Source of the DNA: Trichaptum fuscoviolaceum
Taxonomy: Eukaryota; Basidiomycota; Agaricomycetes; Hymenochaetales; Trichaptaceae
Reading direction: 5' to 3'
Length of the DNA: 64,000 nt
NCBI GenBank assembly: GCA_910574455.1
Contig: CAJSYZ010000003.1
Coordinates: forward strand, 3,843,250 to 3,907,249
The first letter of the stretch is position 1, and each line of letters opens with the position of its first letter. A program made the translations under genes and the position numbers. Shown piece by piece: positions 12,320 through 23,452 of this stretch. Below the pieces are notes generated by a model, which was given only the letters and a program-made list of their open reading frames with translations, did not search any database and was not told the DNA's origin.

Positions 12320-12843
12320 CGCAGACGGTACGGGTCGAGGTTAATCGATTCATCTCATTTGACGGCTCATTCAAGTCGGAGATTCCTTTTCCTTTCAACA
12401 TCCGGTATCAATTTCTGCCTCCGGTTGGTTGGTGATTTATAATGCTGTGCATTCCTGGCATCAAACCCGTCCATTCCGATTTGAATTGAATTCTGCTTTA
12501 GGTGCGCATATCTACCGACCCTGCACACCTTTTTCTTCGTTTTCTTGCAAGCCCCTCTGCTTCCTTGCGTTTTCGACCTTTAATTAGTGCAATGTACGTC
12601 GCAATTGATGCAATTTATCTTGAACCTCCTTGAATCTATGAATTGAAGGAACAAAGCTTATGGAATGTTGTAGAAACACTATTCTTGGCGAAAATCTGCC
12701 GAAAGAAGCCGGGGTGATATGGGAAGTCAAACCAAGCTGACCTCATATCCTGCTGTAAAAGTTATGCGGGTCGGTACTTAAGGAAACCCTGCCTCTCTCA
12801 CTCAAATGCCCACCGTCCCCCGCTCCCATCCGTGTCACGAAAG
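12320..12843. other. Intergenic spacer
   Basis: About 520 bp between the Prp5 stop and the MFS start, both on +. It is AT/CT-rich with TTTTCTTCG-like tracts before the MFS gene. No coding exon with matching splice frames was found. Confidence 0.5.
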
Positions 12844-14905
12844 ATGGAAACGCCGAAGAAGACAAAGACGGCAGACTCTGACACTCCCCTTGCCTCGTCT
12901 CGCTCGACCATTGTCAATGAGCGCGACCTAGAGGCCAACAATGAGAAGTCGACAGTCGGTGCGGCCGCGGGCCAGCACTTGGACATTCCCCACAAAGGCG
13001 AAGGCGAGTCCGCTTTCCCCGAAGACAAGAAGATAGAGGCCCTGGAACGCATAGATCGTGATTGGGAGCATGACCTGGACAACCCGCGGAACTGGTCGAC
13101 AGGCAAGAAATGGCAGATGGCCGGCGTAGTGAGTATGCCTCGCATGTTCATCACCTCCTCGATGCTAACTGTGTCGGATGTTGGCCAGGTTTCATTTTAT
13201 ACCTTCATTTCGCCCATATCGAGGTGAGCAATTTTCTATTGGAAATTGCACCTATCCCTGCTAACTCAACTCAATCAAGTTCTATGATGGCGCCAGCTTT
13301 GCCCCAGATTGCCGTACACTATGGCATATCCAGCCCGACCATTTTAAATATGACCCTGTCCATTTTCTTGCTGGCTTATGCTACAGGTCCACTTTTCTTG
13401 AGTCCACTGACAGAAGTTTGGGGCCGCAAATGGGTATGTAGTCCAATGCATATAGCTTTATTTGATGGAACCTGATGAGTTCCGATACGTCCGAAGGTTC
13501 TGCACATTTCAAACTTCTGCTTCCTTGTATTCAATCTTGTATGCGCATTCGCGCCGAACACGGGCTCACTTATTGCCTTCCGTTTCTTAGGTTTGTCTTT
13601 TTCATTGTTCTCCTGGGACATGCAAGCTTACCACATCCGTCTACAGCCGGCCTAGGTGGCAGTGCGCCGATCGCAATAGGAGGAGGGGTCATTGGTGATT
13701 TATTCTCTACGCGCGATCGTGCTACGGCCATGGCAGTATACACTCTTGGCCCGCTCCTTGGTCCGTCATTTGGACCAGTAGCTGGCGGCTTCATCGCCCA
13801 GACTATCGGATTCAAATGGATTTTCATCGTCATAGCCATTGCTTCTGGCATAGGTGGAGTTATCGGTACGCTTGTCTTGCAGGAGACGTTCGCTCCCGTC
13901 ATCCGCATCCGATGCGCGAGAAGAGAAATAGCAAAAACTGGAGTCAAGACAATCGAACATGACGTTTTACTTGAACAGCACTTGGATTACAAGCATGTTC
14001 TGTGGGTCAACATGACCAGACCATTCGCGTTGTTATTCGGCAGTTTCATTTGCTTCATTCTAAGTCTGTACATGGGCATGTGAGTGTTTTCTTTCTTTCG
14101 ACAATGTGCGAGCGGTTGCTAACGTATATCATCCCAAGTATGTACGGTTACTACTATCTTATGTTCACAACGTTCCCGGTGCTGTATATGGAAACATATG
14201 GTTTCAGCACCGGTGTAGCTGGCCTGGTAAATCCCTTTCTTTGATGTTGCCTGCAAACCGAGCTCATCGGCTGTACAGGCATACCTTGGACCTGGTGTTG
14301 GTTTTGTTCTCTCCACATTCTATGGAGCGTATATTGCAGATGGCATTTATCAACGAGTTAGTAATCTTGGTTTTGTTCTATCTCCTTGTTCTGACCGTTC
14401 GGGCCGTAGCTTGTCGCAAGAAATGGCGGTGTTGCTAAACCCGAAATGCGAATTCCACCGCTTATTATCGCCAGCTTTCTCGTTCCAATCGGCCTCTTGT
14501 AAGTTCCTTTCCTTTCCCTGAACTCCGTGTGAAAGCCGTATCTCATTCACATCGATCGACTGTAGCTGGTATGGGTGGACCTCCCGCGCAAGTGTGCATT
14601 GGATAGTACCCATGATTGGAGCCGGCTTCTTCAGCTTCGCAATGATGGCTGCCTTCCTCCCTATCCAACTTTATCTCGTGGACTCATTCCGTTACGCTGC
14701 ATCCGCAATGGCCGCCGCAACTGTTATCCGATCGGTGCTTGGTTTCGCTTTCCCCCTCTTTGGTGAACAAATGTTCAATGCACTGCACAACGGTCCTGGC
14801 TACTCGCTTCTTGCGGGCCTTGCTATTGTTTCCGGCATTCCATTCCCAATATGGATCTACTATCACGGGGAGAAGATCCGTCTACGAAGCGATCTCAATC
14901 GCTGA
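12844..14905 (+). CDS. MFS transporter, DHA1 drug/polyamine:H+ antiporter type
   Basis: Nine exons: 12844-13128, 13189-13223, 13280-13433, 13497-13590, 13647-14079, 14139-14226, 14279-14356, 14410-14498, 14566-14905. They sum to 532 codons (531 aa). A hydrophilic ~95-residue N-terminus contains the DWEHDLDNPRNWS motif typical of fungal DHA1 proteins. About 12 hydrophobic segments follow, with an MFS motif-A-like SPLTEVWGRKW after TM2 and TLGPLLGPSFGPVAGGF in TM5, the drug-antiporter region. The likely role is proton-driven efflux of toxic compounds or polyamines across the plasma membrane; the substrate cannot be told from sequence. The ATG at 12844 is chosen because an earlier ATG (12806) is out of frame. 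Confidence 0.9.
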
Positions 14906-15262
14906 ATAAAATATAATGTGTGGGTTGTGACTCATTGATTGCACTCTTGGTTTGGTCTGGTCTGCTTTGCAAATCAGTTCATTTTACTATCTCATGGCTC
15001 ATAACGATTGATATGACGATGTATTAGCACTCCACGACGTATGGCCTTCACTTTTTTCAAACGTCATCTTAGATTCTGCGCATATTTTATGACTTGCATA
15101 CTTAATCGTTGTTTATCCTTAGACTGTCTGCAGCGTGCGAGTGAGGAGTCTAAAATCACTCGACCCCCTAGTTTTGCTTGCAGCTTTGTACAGTATTATT
15201 ATATACCTACTAGATAACAAAAAAAGAATAAAGTGGTATTATACGGAGTGATCAGGTATTCG
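14906..15262. other. Convergent 3' spacer
   Basis: About 357 bp between the convergent MFS (+) and Nsp1 (-) stops, AT-rich with AATAAA-like stretches near 14,904 and 15,226. It presumably holds both 3' UTRs. Confidence 0.5.
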
Positions 15263-17399
15263 TCATCGAAGGCCAAACCCACGCGATCTCTGTGTATGAC
15301 TGCTATTCACAGTACCTGAGACGGAGTTTGCGGCGTTATTCCCAGCTGAAGCTTCCCGTATACGTTTCTCAACGTCAGTGACTTTAGTATCGACCTCCCG
15401 AACGGCGGTGTCAATCCATTGTAAGCTTTCGAGATGGCTGCTGAGAATTTGAGCGATAACTTCGAGTGGTGCGTCGGCCTTGGCACTACTGTCCGATCCT
15501 TCCGTCGAACCCTCTGACAAGGTATTGACCGAGTCAATCATTTGCATCAGGGAACGTGACAGATCGTCGAGGTTGGAGTTCAAGTCAGCCGCGAGCGTAT
15601 AGCTGATGTCAAATGAATTAGTGAACAAATCTATGAAGAGAGGAATACTTGATGATAGGCGTACTGTTTATCGCGTTCCGCATCAGCCGGACCCACGTCT
15701 AGTGCCCGAAGTCCGCCGCCCTGCCCGTCGAAGAGCTCGCCCGCGGCCTTCTCATATACTTCTAAAGTCGCAGAAAGTTCTTTCTGTTGGTCTTCCACAT
15801 GCTTCAGGGACTGCTCTATGTCATTTTGTTCACGCTCTGCCAACAAGACGTTATCGAACAGAGCCTTGATCTGTCATAGGCCGAATGTTTAGCAAGTGTC
15901 AATGACAAATACCGACTATTACTACTCACCGTGTTACCGTTGGCAATGAGGGCACGGTCCCAGACGGCTATTTCGGTGGCAAGTCGGCTAAATTCCTTCA
16001 CATTAGTCTCGAGATCTGATGACCATTTGTTGACAATTTCCTCGATTGTTTTCCCTCTCAGCATCGAGGGTGGGGGGACAGAGATAGATGTTGCTGGTGC
16101 TGAAGTAGACCCTGCACCAGTCACAGCAGAAGGCCCTGCTGGTGCGCCAAATAAAGGTGCTTCAGATTCATGTACGTGTCAATGCGGTGATCGGAAATTC
16201 AAAGCAGATTCACTGACCTGCACCCTCTTTCTTCTCGCCCTCCTTCGTCGTTGCCGCTCCCGACGCATCCTTTTGTTCCGCAGGTTTCTGTCCAAATGAT
16301 CCAAAGGTAGGTAAGCTACTTGCTATGTTGTACAGGAAATTAGCTGATGCATCGCGCTTTCACGTTAAAAGCATTGAAAGGGACGTACAGGATGTGGTCG
16401 CACCAGACGCTGGTGGTTGACCAAAGATGCCTCCTGTTGACTCTCATTCACAATGATTCTGTCAAACATAATGAAATCCCATACCTGATGCACCTGCCGC
16501 GGTTGTAGGCTTGTCTTTTGAGGATTCGTCGTCCTTTTTCCCGAATCCACTGAATAGGGATGGAGCGGCTGGGGTTGTGCTAGCAGGAGCGGACGAAGCC
16601 GCGGGGGTATCAGGATTTTTTTGTGCACCAAATAGACTACCTGCCGCGGGTGTGCTTCCGGAAGATGAGCCTTCCACAGGTTTAGGCGGAGCGGAAAAGA
16701 AATTGGAAAATGCTGGAGTGGTAGATGAAGGTTGTGCGGTCGCTGTCCAAGGAGTTTAGAGTCAGCAATAGCCATGCTGAGGTGTAGGGCTGCACATACA
16801 TGTAGCTGCGGTCGATGTTGGGTTTGCGCCCAGAAACCCAAAAGCTAATATAGAAAGTCAGAAGAAGCGAGAAAGTGCAGATAATCCGTTGCATAGCAAA
16901 GGCTTACCGGGGGTCGCTGCAGTTCCTGTCGTTGATGTGCCAGAGGTCGTTCCGGGCTGGTTTTGTTCGGGAGGTTTGGCACCGAAAAGACCTAGTGCGG
17001 GTGTCGGTGTAGAGTTGTTAGCAGGAGCTGGGTTCGAAGGCTGAGCATTGTTTGTCGCAGCATTTCCAAAACCGCTAAATGTTCCAGGAGTAGTGGGTGT
17101 CGAATTCGCAGTCGTCCCAGTTCCTGCACCAAAGAGGCCCCCCGACGCAGGTTTGGCTGCAGATACGCGTTACTGGCTTGTTTATGACCGAGAGAGGGCC
17201 ACATACCTCCGAAGTTTCCAAACAGCCCACCGCTCGCCCCACCGAAGGCGCTAGTTGCAGCAGGTGCACCTTGTGTACCAGTATTACCAGTGTTCGCAGC
17301 AGGTGTTGTTGTATTGCCGAACAAATTGGTGGTTGTATTTGGCTTGAAGCCGCTTGTGTTTGCGAAAGACGCGAAACCTCCTTTGAGTGGATCAGACAT
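15263..17399 (-). CDS. NSP1: Nucleoporin Nsp1/Nup62 family
   Basis: Exons (minus order): 17399-17207, 17156-16908, 16844-16800, 16742-16485, 16433-16389, 16322-16218, 16159-15930, 15870-15665, 15602-15263. They sum to 557 codons (556 aa). The N-terminal half is Ser/Thr/Ala/Pro-rich with FG-type repeats (GLFGNFGG, GLFGAKP, SLFGAQK, SLFSGFGKK, GIFGQPP). The C-terminal ~220 residues form the helical Nsp1_C coiled coil (LRGKTIEEIVNKWSSDLE, then ERDK-TYR-type helices). Nsp1/Nup62 lines the nuclear pore's central channel with Nup49/57-type partners. The eighth exon's donor was set at GTACGC because that join keeps the family-typical helix. Element B begins about 150 bp upstream of the start codon. 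Confidence 0.9.
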
Positions 17400-17549
17400 G
17401 TAAAGAAATGAGCGTTCGGGGTAGAAAGAGGAACAACGACTGGCACGCGCACTGGCAGATAGATCTACTGGTAGGACTCGGACCCTGTATCGTATTAAAC
17501 TGTTTGTCGATGTTTCGATCCAACGGTGTTCAGTTGCCACCGATCACTT

Positions 17550-17600
17550 CATCAGGGAAACTACTTTCTGCTGAAAGTGACTTAAGCGTTACTTAAACGT
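17550..17600 (+). repeat. Left terminal repeat of element B
   Basis: It begins CATCAGGGAAACTACTTTC and continues through GACTTAAGCG. The first 18 bases equal the left end of element A at 18,437. The region to ~17,930 is rich in CAGTGCT/CTCAAG and CTGAA/TCAG units, and its distal part (GCACTGAT...CTACTTA on minus) aligns with the ORF2-side end of element A around 40,180. Confidence 0.65.
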
Positions 17601-18144
17601 CCTGAGTGACTTGAAGTCTGAATAAGGCAAACCGCACTTATTCATGCATGTCCTCCCATTATTCAGGACCAGTTGGCTGAAATAAGGGCGAGTTGGCTGA
17701 ATCAGTGCTCTAAGTGTTTCAGGCAATCTGTACCCCAGTGCTCCAGTGCTCCAGTGCTTCATCCTTTAATTACAGCAGGAGACAAGTGTTGTAAGACAAA
17801 CTGCAGTGCTCAAGAGTTCAAGTGCATAAGAACGATCCAAGTATTTCATTGCATCAGAAGTAATATAAGACAACGGTAAGTAGCTATCAGTGCCTCAGCG
17901 TTCAAGTACATCAGTCATTTACACAAGACTAAGCATAGCAGTCACTATCATGGAACCCGCCACGACACGATTCTGAACCACTGCCACGGGCAGTGGCAGG
18001 CCCATTTTGCTACCGTGCCTTCAATTCTGCATGTTCTTTGGCGTGCCAGTAGAAACGAAGGCTGCTCTGCGAGTCGATGGTAATAAGTTATTGAGCGCAC
18101 GGACAGAGACGAAACGAAGAGGCTCACCAGTGAACGATTTGCCC

Positions 18145-18434
18145 TTAGAAGTCTACGCAGTCCGTGGCCGAATCCCATTTTGAAGCGTCGTCCTCCTCAT
18201 TATCGCCATCTCCGCCTGGATCCTTCTCCGCGCCCTCGTCAGCGCCCTCGTCCTCGTCAGCGCCCTCGTCCTCGCCCTCGCCCTCAATCTTGTCAGCGCC
18301 CTCGTACCCGCTCTCACTCAGGTCGTCATCTCCTTTAGCATCGGCATCCTCGTCCTCTGCATCACCTTCAACATCGCTTCTATGCTCAGCTCCTTCACGC
18401 TCGTCGCCCTTATCATTGCTCCCGTCTTCCCAAT
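18145..18434 (-). pseudogene. 3' exon of element B ORF2 (acidic tail), split off by element A
   Basis: Minus-strand reading gives an Asp/Glu/Gly-rich tail ending WDSATDCVDF then stop at 18,147-18,145. ORF2 of element A ends WDSATDGADF. Its upstream edge is the left end of element A. Joining position 18,434 to the TA at 40,594-40,595 and then 40,596 gives an open frame running from the DEGAG of B's ORF2 into this acidic tail. So this is the missing end of B's ORF2. Further left on minus, the MGFG.GLRRLLR...RSLVS similarity to 39,962-40,010 is out-of-frame shared DNA past the stop. Confidence 0.75.
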
Positions 18435-18436
18435 TA
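18435..18436. repeat. Target-site duplication TA, left of element A
   Basis: TA directly precedes CATCAGGG at 18,437 and is repeated after CCCTGATG at 40,594-40,595. A 2-bp duplication is weak alone, but it restores B's ORF2 frame exactly. Confidence 0.65.
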
Positions 18437-18490
18437 CATCAGGGAAACTACTTTTTGCTTAAGGCGACTGACGCGTCCTGACGCTGCCTT
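18437..18490 (+). repeat. Left TIR of element A
   Basis: CATCAGGGAAACTACTTTTT followed by GCTTAAGGCGACTGACGCG. It matches the right end (reverse complement from 40,593) over CATCAGGGAA perfectly, and imperfectly to ~30 bp. Confidence 0.7.
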
Positions 18491-19040
18491 AAATGGACTG
18501 AAGGGTTGCTATGCGTGTCTGAAATCTACTGATATGTTGCTATGCCTGTCTGAAATCAACTGATGGCCTGAACACACTGAAATAAGCCAATTTTCAGGAC
18601 ACACTCGGTACGTCAGTACATCAGGAGGTCAGTCAAGCATAAGTAAAGACTAAGTACAAGCATGTACAATTCAAATGTCATAGTAAGTACAAATCAGTAC
18701 ACCAGTAATTCAGTACGCCAGTATTGTAGGCTGCGCGCTGCTTTCCTCTCGCCTTCGCTGATAAGGATGTTCATGCTTTTCGTTGTTGGCTGAGCGACTC
18801 AAGCACATTTGCCTTGAGCGATTCGAGAATTGTCCGACTTCCGCCCAAGTGGCATCTTCTTCCTGACGCCTGAAACAATTGTCAAACATAAATTCCAGAG
18901 TTCTTACTACGGGTTTTCGGAGGACTCGGACATACTATTTTCAATCTGTTCCGAAAGCAATTTCTCTCTTGTCCGATTGCGCACGTTCTGATCATTTTCC
19001 CTCAAGGTCCATGTTCTTGAATTACCCTCCACCTTGAATG
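18491..19040. other. Subterminal repeat region of element A
   Basis: No gene seen. Up to ~18,730 it is dense in CTGAAAT, ACTGAT, CAGTAC and CATCAG words, similar in style to the region inside the right end. The remainder to 19,040 is unassigned and may already contain decayed 3' coding sequence of the kinase relic. Confidence 0.5.
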
Positions 19041-21650
19041 GTCCGCCGTAGCCGCTCGTGTCAATTCTCGTCACCGCAACCTATCGATCTAGCTCTGCTT
19101 CTACATCCTTGAGAAGCAGATTGCCTCCGATGGGAAGTGGGGGTAGATCTCGGTCTGGCAGTTGTTTGTTCAATAGGGAATTTTGGTCTGACGCCAGAAC
19201 GATCGGTATATATCGCAAGTGTTCATACTCCTGGTTTGTTCCTTCTGGATCATCCGAAAAGTGTTTGAGTAAGGCTTTATACTGTAGCTTGAATGCACTT
19301 TAACAAGATGACTTACGGCCGTCAGCGAATCAACAAGTATCCCATCGATATGTAGGCAACACTCATTATCTGCAACTTCGCTCACGTCGTAAGGCTTCAG
19401 AATAAGCTCTGTGATACGCATCACTACACCTGTTCGGTCGTCCAGCGTATTGGCAAGCCGGATTTTCTGCTTCGCGAATGCCTGGATCATCGAAAGTACG
19501 TTCTCGGTGGACAACTGGCTGATTTAGGAGGTGGTCGTGAACTTCCCTTGCCCAGCTCGCTCTCAACTCACATCGTCTTATTCATCAGCGACACAACTCA
19601 CTTCGATACTGATTGACCAAGGACAGCACCACCATAGTCCTAGATTTAAGAAAGTAAGACCACTACAGGCCGGAACAAATGACTATTCGAGAAGAGCTCA
19701 CTCGAGTGGTTGTCCATCCCCTCGCACGAACGTACCACAGATCAAGTTCACTGTACCTTTCGTAATACCGATACCGTATCCGTGAGACAGAACTCTACCT
19801 TCACCATCGAGTCCTTGATGCCAACCAGACGGCACGACAGCGCAGCATGTCCGTTCCGCACGACCTTGCTCGAGGTGAACTTGATAGCGTTGCCGACAAT
19901 GTTCGTAATGACCTGGCGCAGATGCAGCGAGTAACCGATGAGCTGATCAGGAATGTCTGGGTAAACGTCATATGTGAGGTCGAGGTTGTTTTGCGATGGT
20001 CGTACAACGAGAGTCTTGAGGTTACCAAAAACTGTGTGTCTCAGTGAATACCAAACTTGCTCTATCGTCATCCTGCCTGCTTCGAATGTAGTAATTAATC
20101 GAAATATTAGCAACTGAATTTGGAAGCATCGGCGGCGGATTAGCTTACTCTTCGAGATATCCAAAATATCGACATTAATCAATAGCAGACTCCGAGCCAA
20201 ACTATGCACCAGCAGAAGACTCTCGCGCTGACTCTTATTCAAATTGCTATCCAGCGTAAACTCTTTCATGCCAATGATACCGTTCATAGGGGTCGAATCT
20301 CATGAGACGTGTTCGCCAAGAACTCCAACTTGGAGCGACTGGCAAGTTCGGCAGCTTCGCGAGCGGCGGCGTTCTTCTAAATCGACTCGCGCAAGTAGTG
20401 CACAATTTAATTGATTTGATGAGTCTCAAAGGATTCCATCTCGCCTGAGCCTTTGACGGTGATGAAACACGTGAAGTCGCCGTTTATAGCTGCAGTACTG
20501 ATCTGCGCGAAACCACGCACTTCGGTCGTCAAGTTTCCGGCCATGGTGTCAACAGCCATTCTATTCGGAGTGCGTTCAGTAAAAACCACACTACACAACT
20601 CAGCGGAATGCTAGTGAAATAAACATACGTGATTTTTTGCTGTGACATGAACATTCTCGATTTCAGCTTGAACACCGAGTTTTTTCGTTCTGACTTCCCG
20701 CGCGACTTTGGTCACCCCCGCAGTGAAGAGAGCCAGCTGGTCAACCATGCCATTGATGGCCAAGTCCAGAATATCACCCTGAACAGACACGCCCACGATC
20801 TCCTGCGTCAAGTCGCCACGAGCGACGGTCGTAGTCGCGACAACAATGGTACGCACTTGAAAGTTCAACTGCGTCAAAGAAAAAGTGAGACAATTCTCTC
20901 CAAGACAAAAGCGCAGCATAGGTTGACCGCCCATTTGCTGTACTAGTAGTCACAGTCTCGAGCTCCATCGCCCCGCGAAGTTGTCCAGATCAATAATTGT
21001 CTAACACATTTAGCTTCGGTTAGATCTGTGTTGATATGATATGTTTGAAGAGCAAAGTATCCGAAATAGACGCATGTGGTTTCGCTGATGAATAAACCAG
21101 TATAAGCCTAGTAATATAATAGCAAGAAGAGAAGTCCGTACTTATAGTTCCAGAGGCTTCAAAGGTTGCGCTTATTCTCTTCCCTTGCATGCCCTCATAG
21201 ATGTTCGCCACCGTAGTCCGATGCTTGTGAACTAGATGTAGCGCCTAGGTTCACGCTACCTTCCGGAGACTTGCTAGAGATTGGCCGGGAGATGCTGGCA
21301 GCTGTTTCATGGAAGGATGTTCGCCTCGCTTCATCGCGTTTTTCACTATCGGAGGTGTATCACATTCAACTAGAGGTATGAAGGTGTCTCGCAAGACGGT
21401 ATGAGGTGGTGTTCCGAGGCCGGGGCCGGGGCCGTCAGCCTGCAATTGACGGACGCGAGATTTACTACGTTGCAATGGCGGTTTCGGCGCAGGAAACTGA
21501 TATGTGAAGCGAGGGGCATCCAAGGACACATGCGCAAGGCTGGCGCGGGATCGGTCGTGTAGTTCATCTGCCCCCTCATCAATAGCGTCCTCTGCCACCT
21601 CTTCAATCGTCAGCGGACGGCCCTTGCCCTTCCTTTCCTATAAGGCGGTG
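19041..21650 (-). pseudogene. Nik1-type group III hybrid histidine kinase, decayed
   Basis: Fragments read on minus in the order of the family. An N-terminal segment (RPLTIEEVAEDAIDEGADEL, ~21,610-21,250) comes first. Next come HAMP-repeat pieces (TTVARGDLTQEIVGVSVQGD at ~20,850; [20 protein letters not shown] at ~20,520). The HisKA region (MNGIIGM, LLLVHSLARSLLLI) and a HATPase N-box-like stretch (LRQVITNIVGNAIKFT, ~19,930) follow. Last is a decayed receiver-like region (DVSEVADNECCLHIDGILVDS, ~19,350). Intact proteins are cytosolic osmosensing/fungicide-response kinases feeding the HOG pathway. Here the H-box SHEIR-TPMNG is broken by a 1-base loss near 20,296, and pieces lie in different frames with gaps, so it is not functional. 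It lies inside element A. Confidence 0.8.
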
Positions 21651-22410
21651 TCGACTCTAGTTGAAGACGAAGGATTGTTACTTATTTTTGATGAAGATTA
21701 CAACAATTGGTGATGCAACATGTATCGGCCTATCCTCAGCGGGTGTCGTTCGAAAGGTAGAAGATGCTCGCTTCAGCGTGCACGTCGGAGCTCCTCTCAC
21801 TATAACAAGGCCGCCCACCTTCTCCTCTCCAGGTACTAAAGACAAATGTGAGTGATAAGATCAAGCAAGAAGCACGTTCTCAGACGTACACTATCGTTTT
21901 TTGGTTCATTCGGAAATGTTGAAGTCTAGGCGAGTTCAATACAAGCTTGAGGGTAGGATAAAACATAACTTGTTCAGGCCAATAAGTGGTCTTATGGAAT
22001 GGGTGGGGGATGGCGGAGAAGTGCTCATAACAAGACTGGAGAACGTACACTGTGTCGTTGAGGGGACGCAGTGGTAAAAAGTTCAAGTTCAAGTTCAAGT
22101 TCAAGTGCGAGTCACGGTGGCAACTTGAACTCTTCAAGTTCCAATTTTAGATTTAAAGCTCGTTCACCACTGGAAGCATCATCATGGCAAGCAATCCAAA
22201 CAGCAGACAGACACCATTGGCGACATCTTCCAAACCACTTTGATACCTCAGACTACGGTGATCATTCGGGAAAAAAAGGCAATTCAATAATAAATTTTAA
22301 TCATGAATCTCCTGGCAACTTTGAAAGACAAGAGCATGCGCACAACAATTTACTCGATAACTCAAGCACATTTGGTCAAACCTGCTACTGGTGGGCCTCA
22401 GCCTACTAGA
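21651..22410. other. Unassigned DNA in element A
   Basis: No supportable gene. Contains a short (GTTCAA)n tract near 22,079-22,105 and further CTTGAA/TTCAAG words. Confidence 0.5.
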
Positions 22411-23452
22411 TCAAGCCTCGAAGTTCTTGATGTACTTATCCGGTAAGGGTGGGTGGCTTTGGCTCAGGGCCAAAGCTACAGCAAACGTGCTGTGAACATC
22501 AATGGCAGCATCTAGTATTCCAGTACAGCAGATCATGCAAGTGAGAACTTGAAGATGGTTGATCTTGAGCAACAAAATGATAATTTACATTGTATTTGTG
22601 CCGCTGATAGCTCGTCAGCTGCCCAGTCACTCATTGTGACCTCACTACTCTTCTTGACGTTCAGCCTCAATACTTCTCCCACTATTTTTTCGAGCTTGAC
22701 AGTCGGAGTCGGATGCTGGAACCAGAGACGAGGGTTTAAGAGCAGTTGGGACCAGGTCGGGTTTTTGGGCCAGACTTCCGGGTAGACAACGCGCGCCCAA
22801 TCTGTCAGATCGACACAGGAGCGCACAGAGGTGCGAAACTTGCGCTTTATACGCACTGCGTCACCTGCCATTTCTTCTGTTAGGCCACCTCGCAGGAGAA
22901 AAGATAAGTTATTCATACCGTTGATTCCTGCGGAAATTTTCATGACTGTACCATCTCCAAGGAGTTGCGCCAACGTAGGGGGAAGGTCAGTAAGAGTATG
23001 CGTCCTGACTAGATAAATGTGGTGTTGAACTGCGAGTTGGATGAGGTCCACGCGATGATTGGGCCCTTCTCCGCCACTTGCCCACTCGATGTCGATCGAG
23101 ACAAATCTCCTAGCTGGTACCTGTGGCAATGAAGCATATATTGCAGTCACTGCATTGTCCACATCCAAGCCCGTGCGACACTGTATCGGAACTATATTAT
23201 GGAGCCTATATTGATGTAATTCGGAGAGAGGTGTTGGTGGTACCCCGAGAAGATCAAGAAACGTTTGCAGTTTCTTGTGTATCTAGCAACAAGTCAGTGT
23301 ACAGATCTTGATATGAATGAAACAAGTACCTTCGTTTGAGCCCTTGCTGTCCACCGTTGAACGAGCTGAAAGCGGAGGACGGTGCTGAGGTGCAGGCGTG
23401 CGTAATCAAGGGAGAGGAGGATGAGAAGGATAGTACGAAGATTTGAGAACAT
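22411..23452 (-). CDS. WRN/RNase D-like 3'-5' exonuclease domain protein
   Basis: Exons 23452-23330, 23282-22589 and 22511-22411 give 306 codons (305 aa), all in frame. A hydrophobic N-terminus (TILLILLSL) and a helical stretch precede a DnaQ-fold exonuclease domain. Exo I is VSIDIEW (D105, E107). Exo III is QIQYAAIDVHS (Tyr and Asp present). Exo II, where an Asp is expected, reads AGINGMNNLSFLL, so the second metal-binding Asp appears to be missing. Relatives trim DNA or RNA 3' ends with two metal ions; this one may be weak or inactive. It lies within element A between a kinase relic and unassigned DNA, and its open frame contrasts with its decayed neighbours. The start is the first ATG upstream in the spliced frame. 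Confidence 0.7.

Noticed and set aside
17550..18490. CATCAGGG ends at 17,550 and 18,437 as direct repeats (LTR-like) bounding an 0.9-kb element
   Set aside because: They agree only over the first ~18-25 bases, and the DNA between them is the tail of ORF2 plus its flank. They are better explained as ends of two different transposons.
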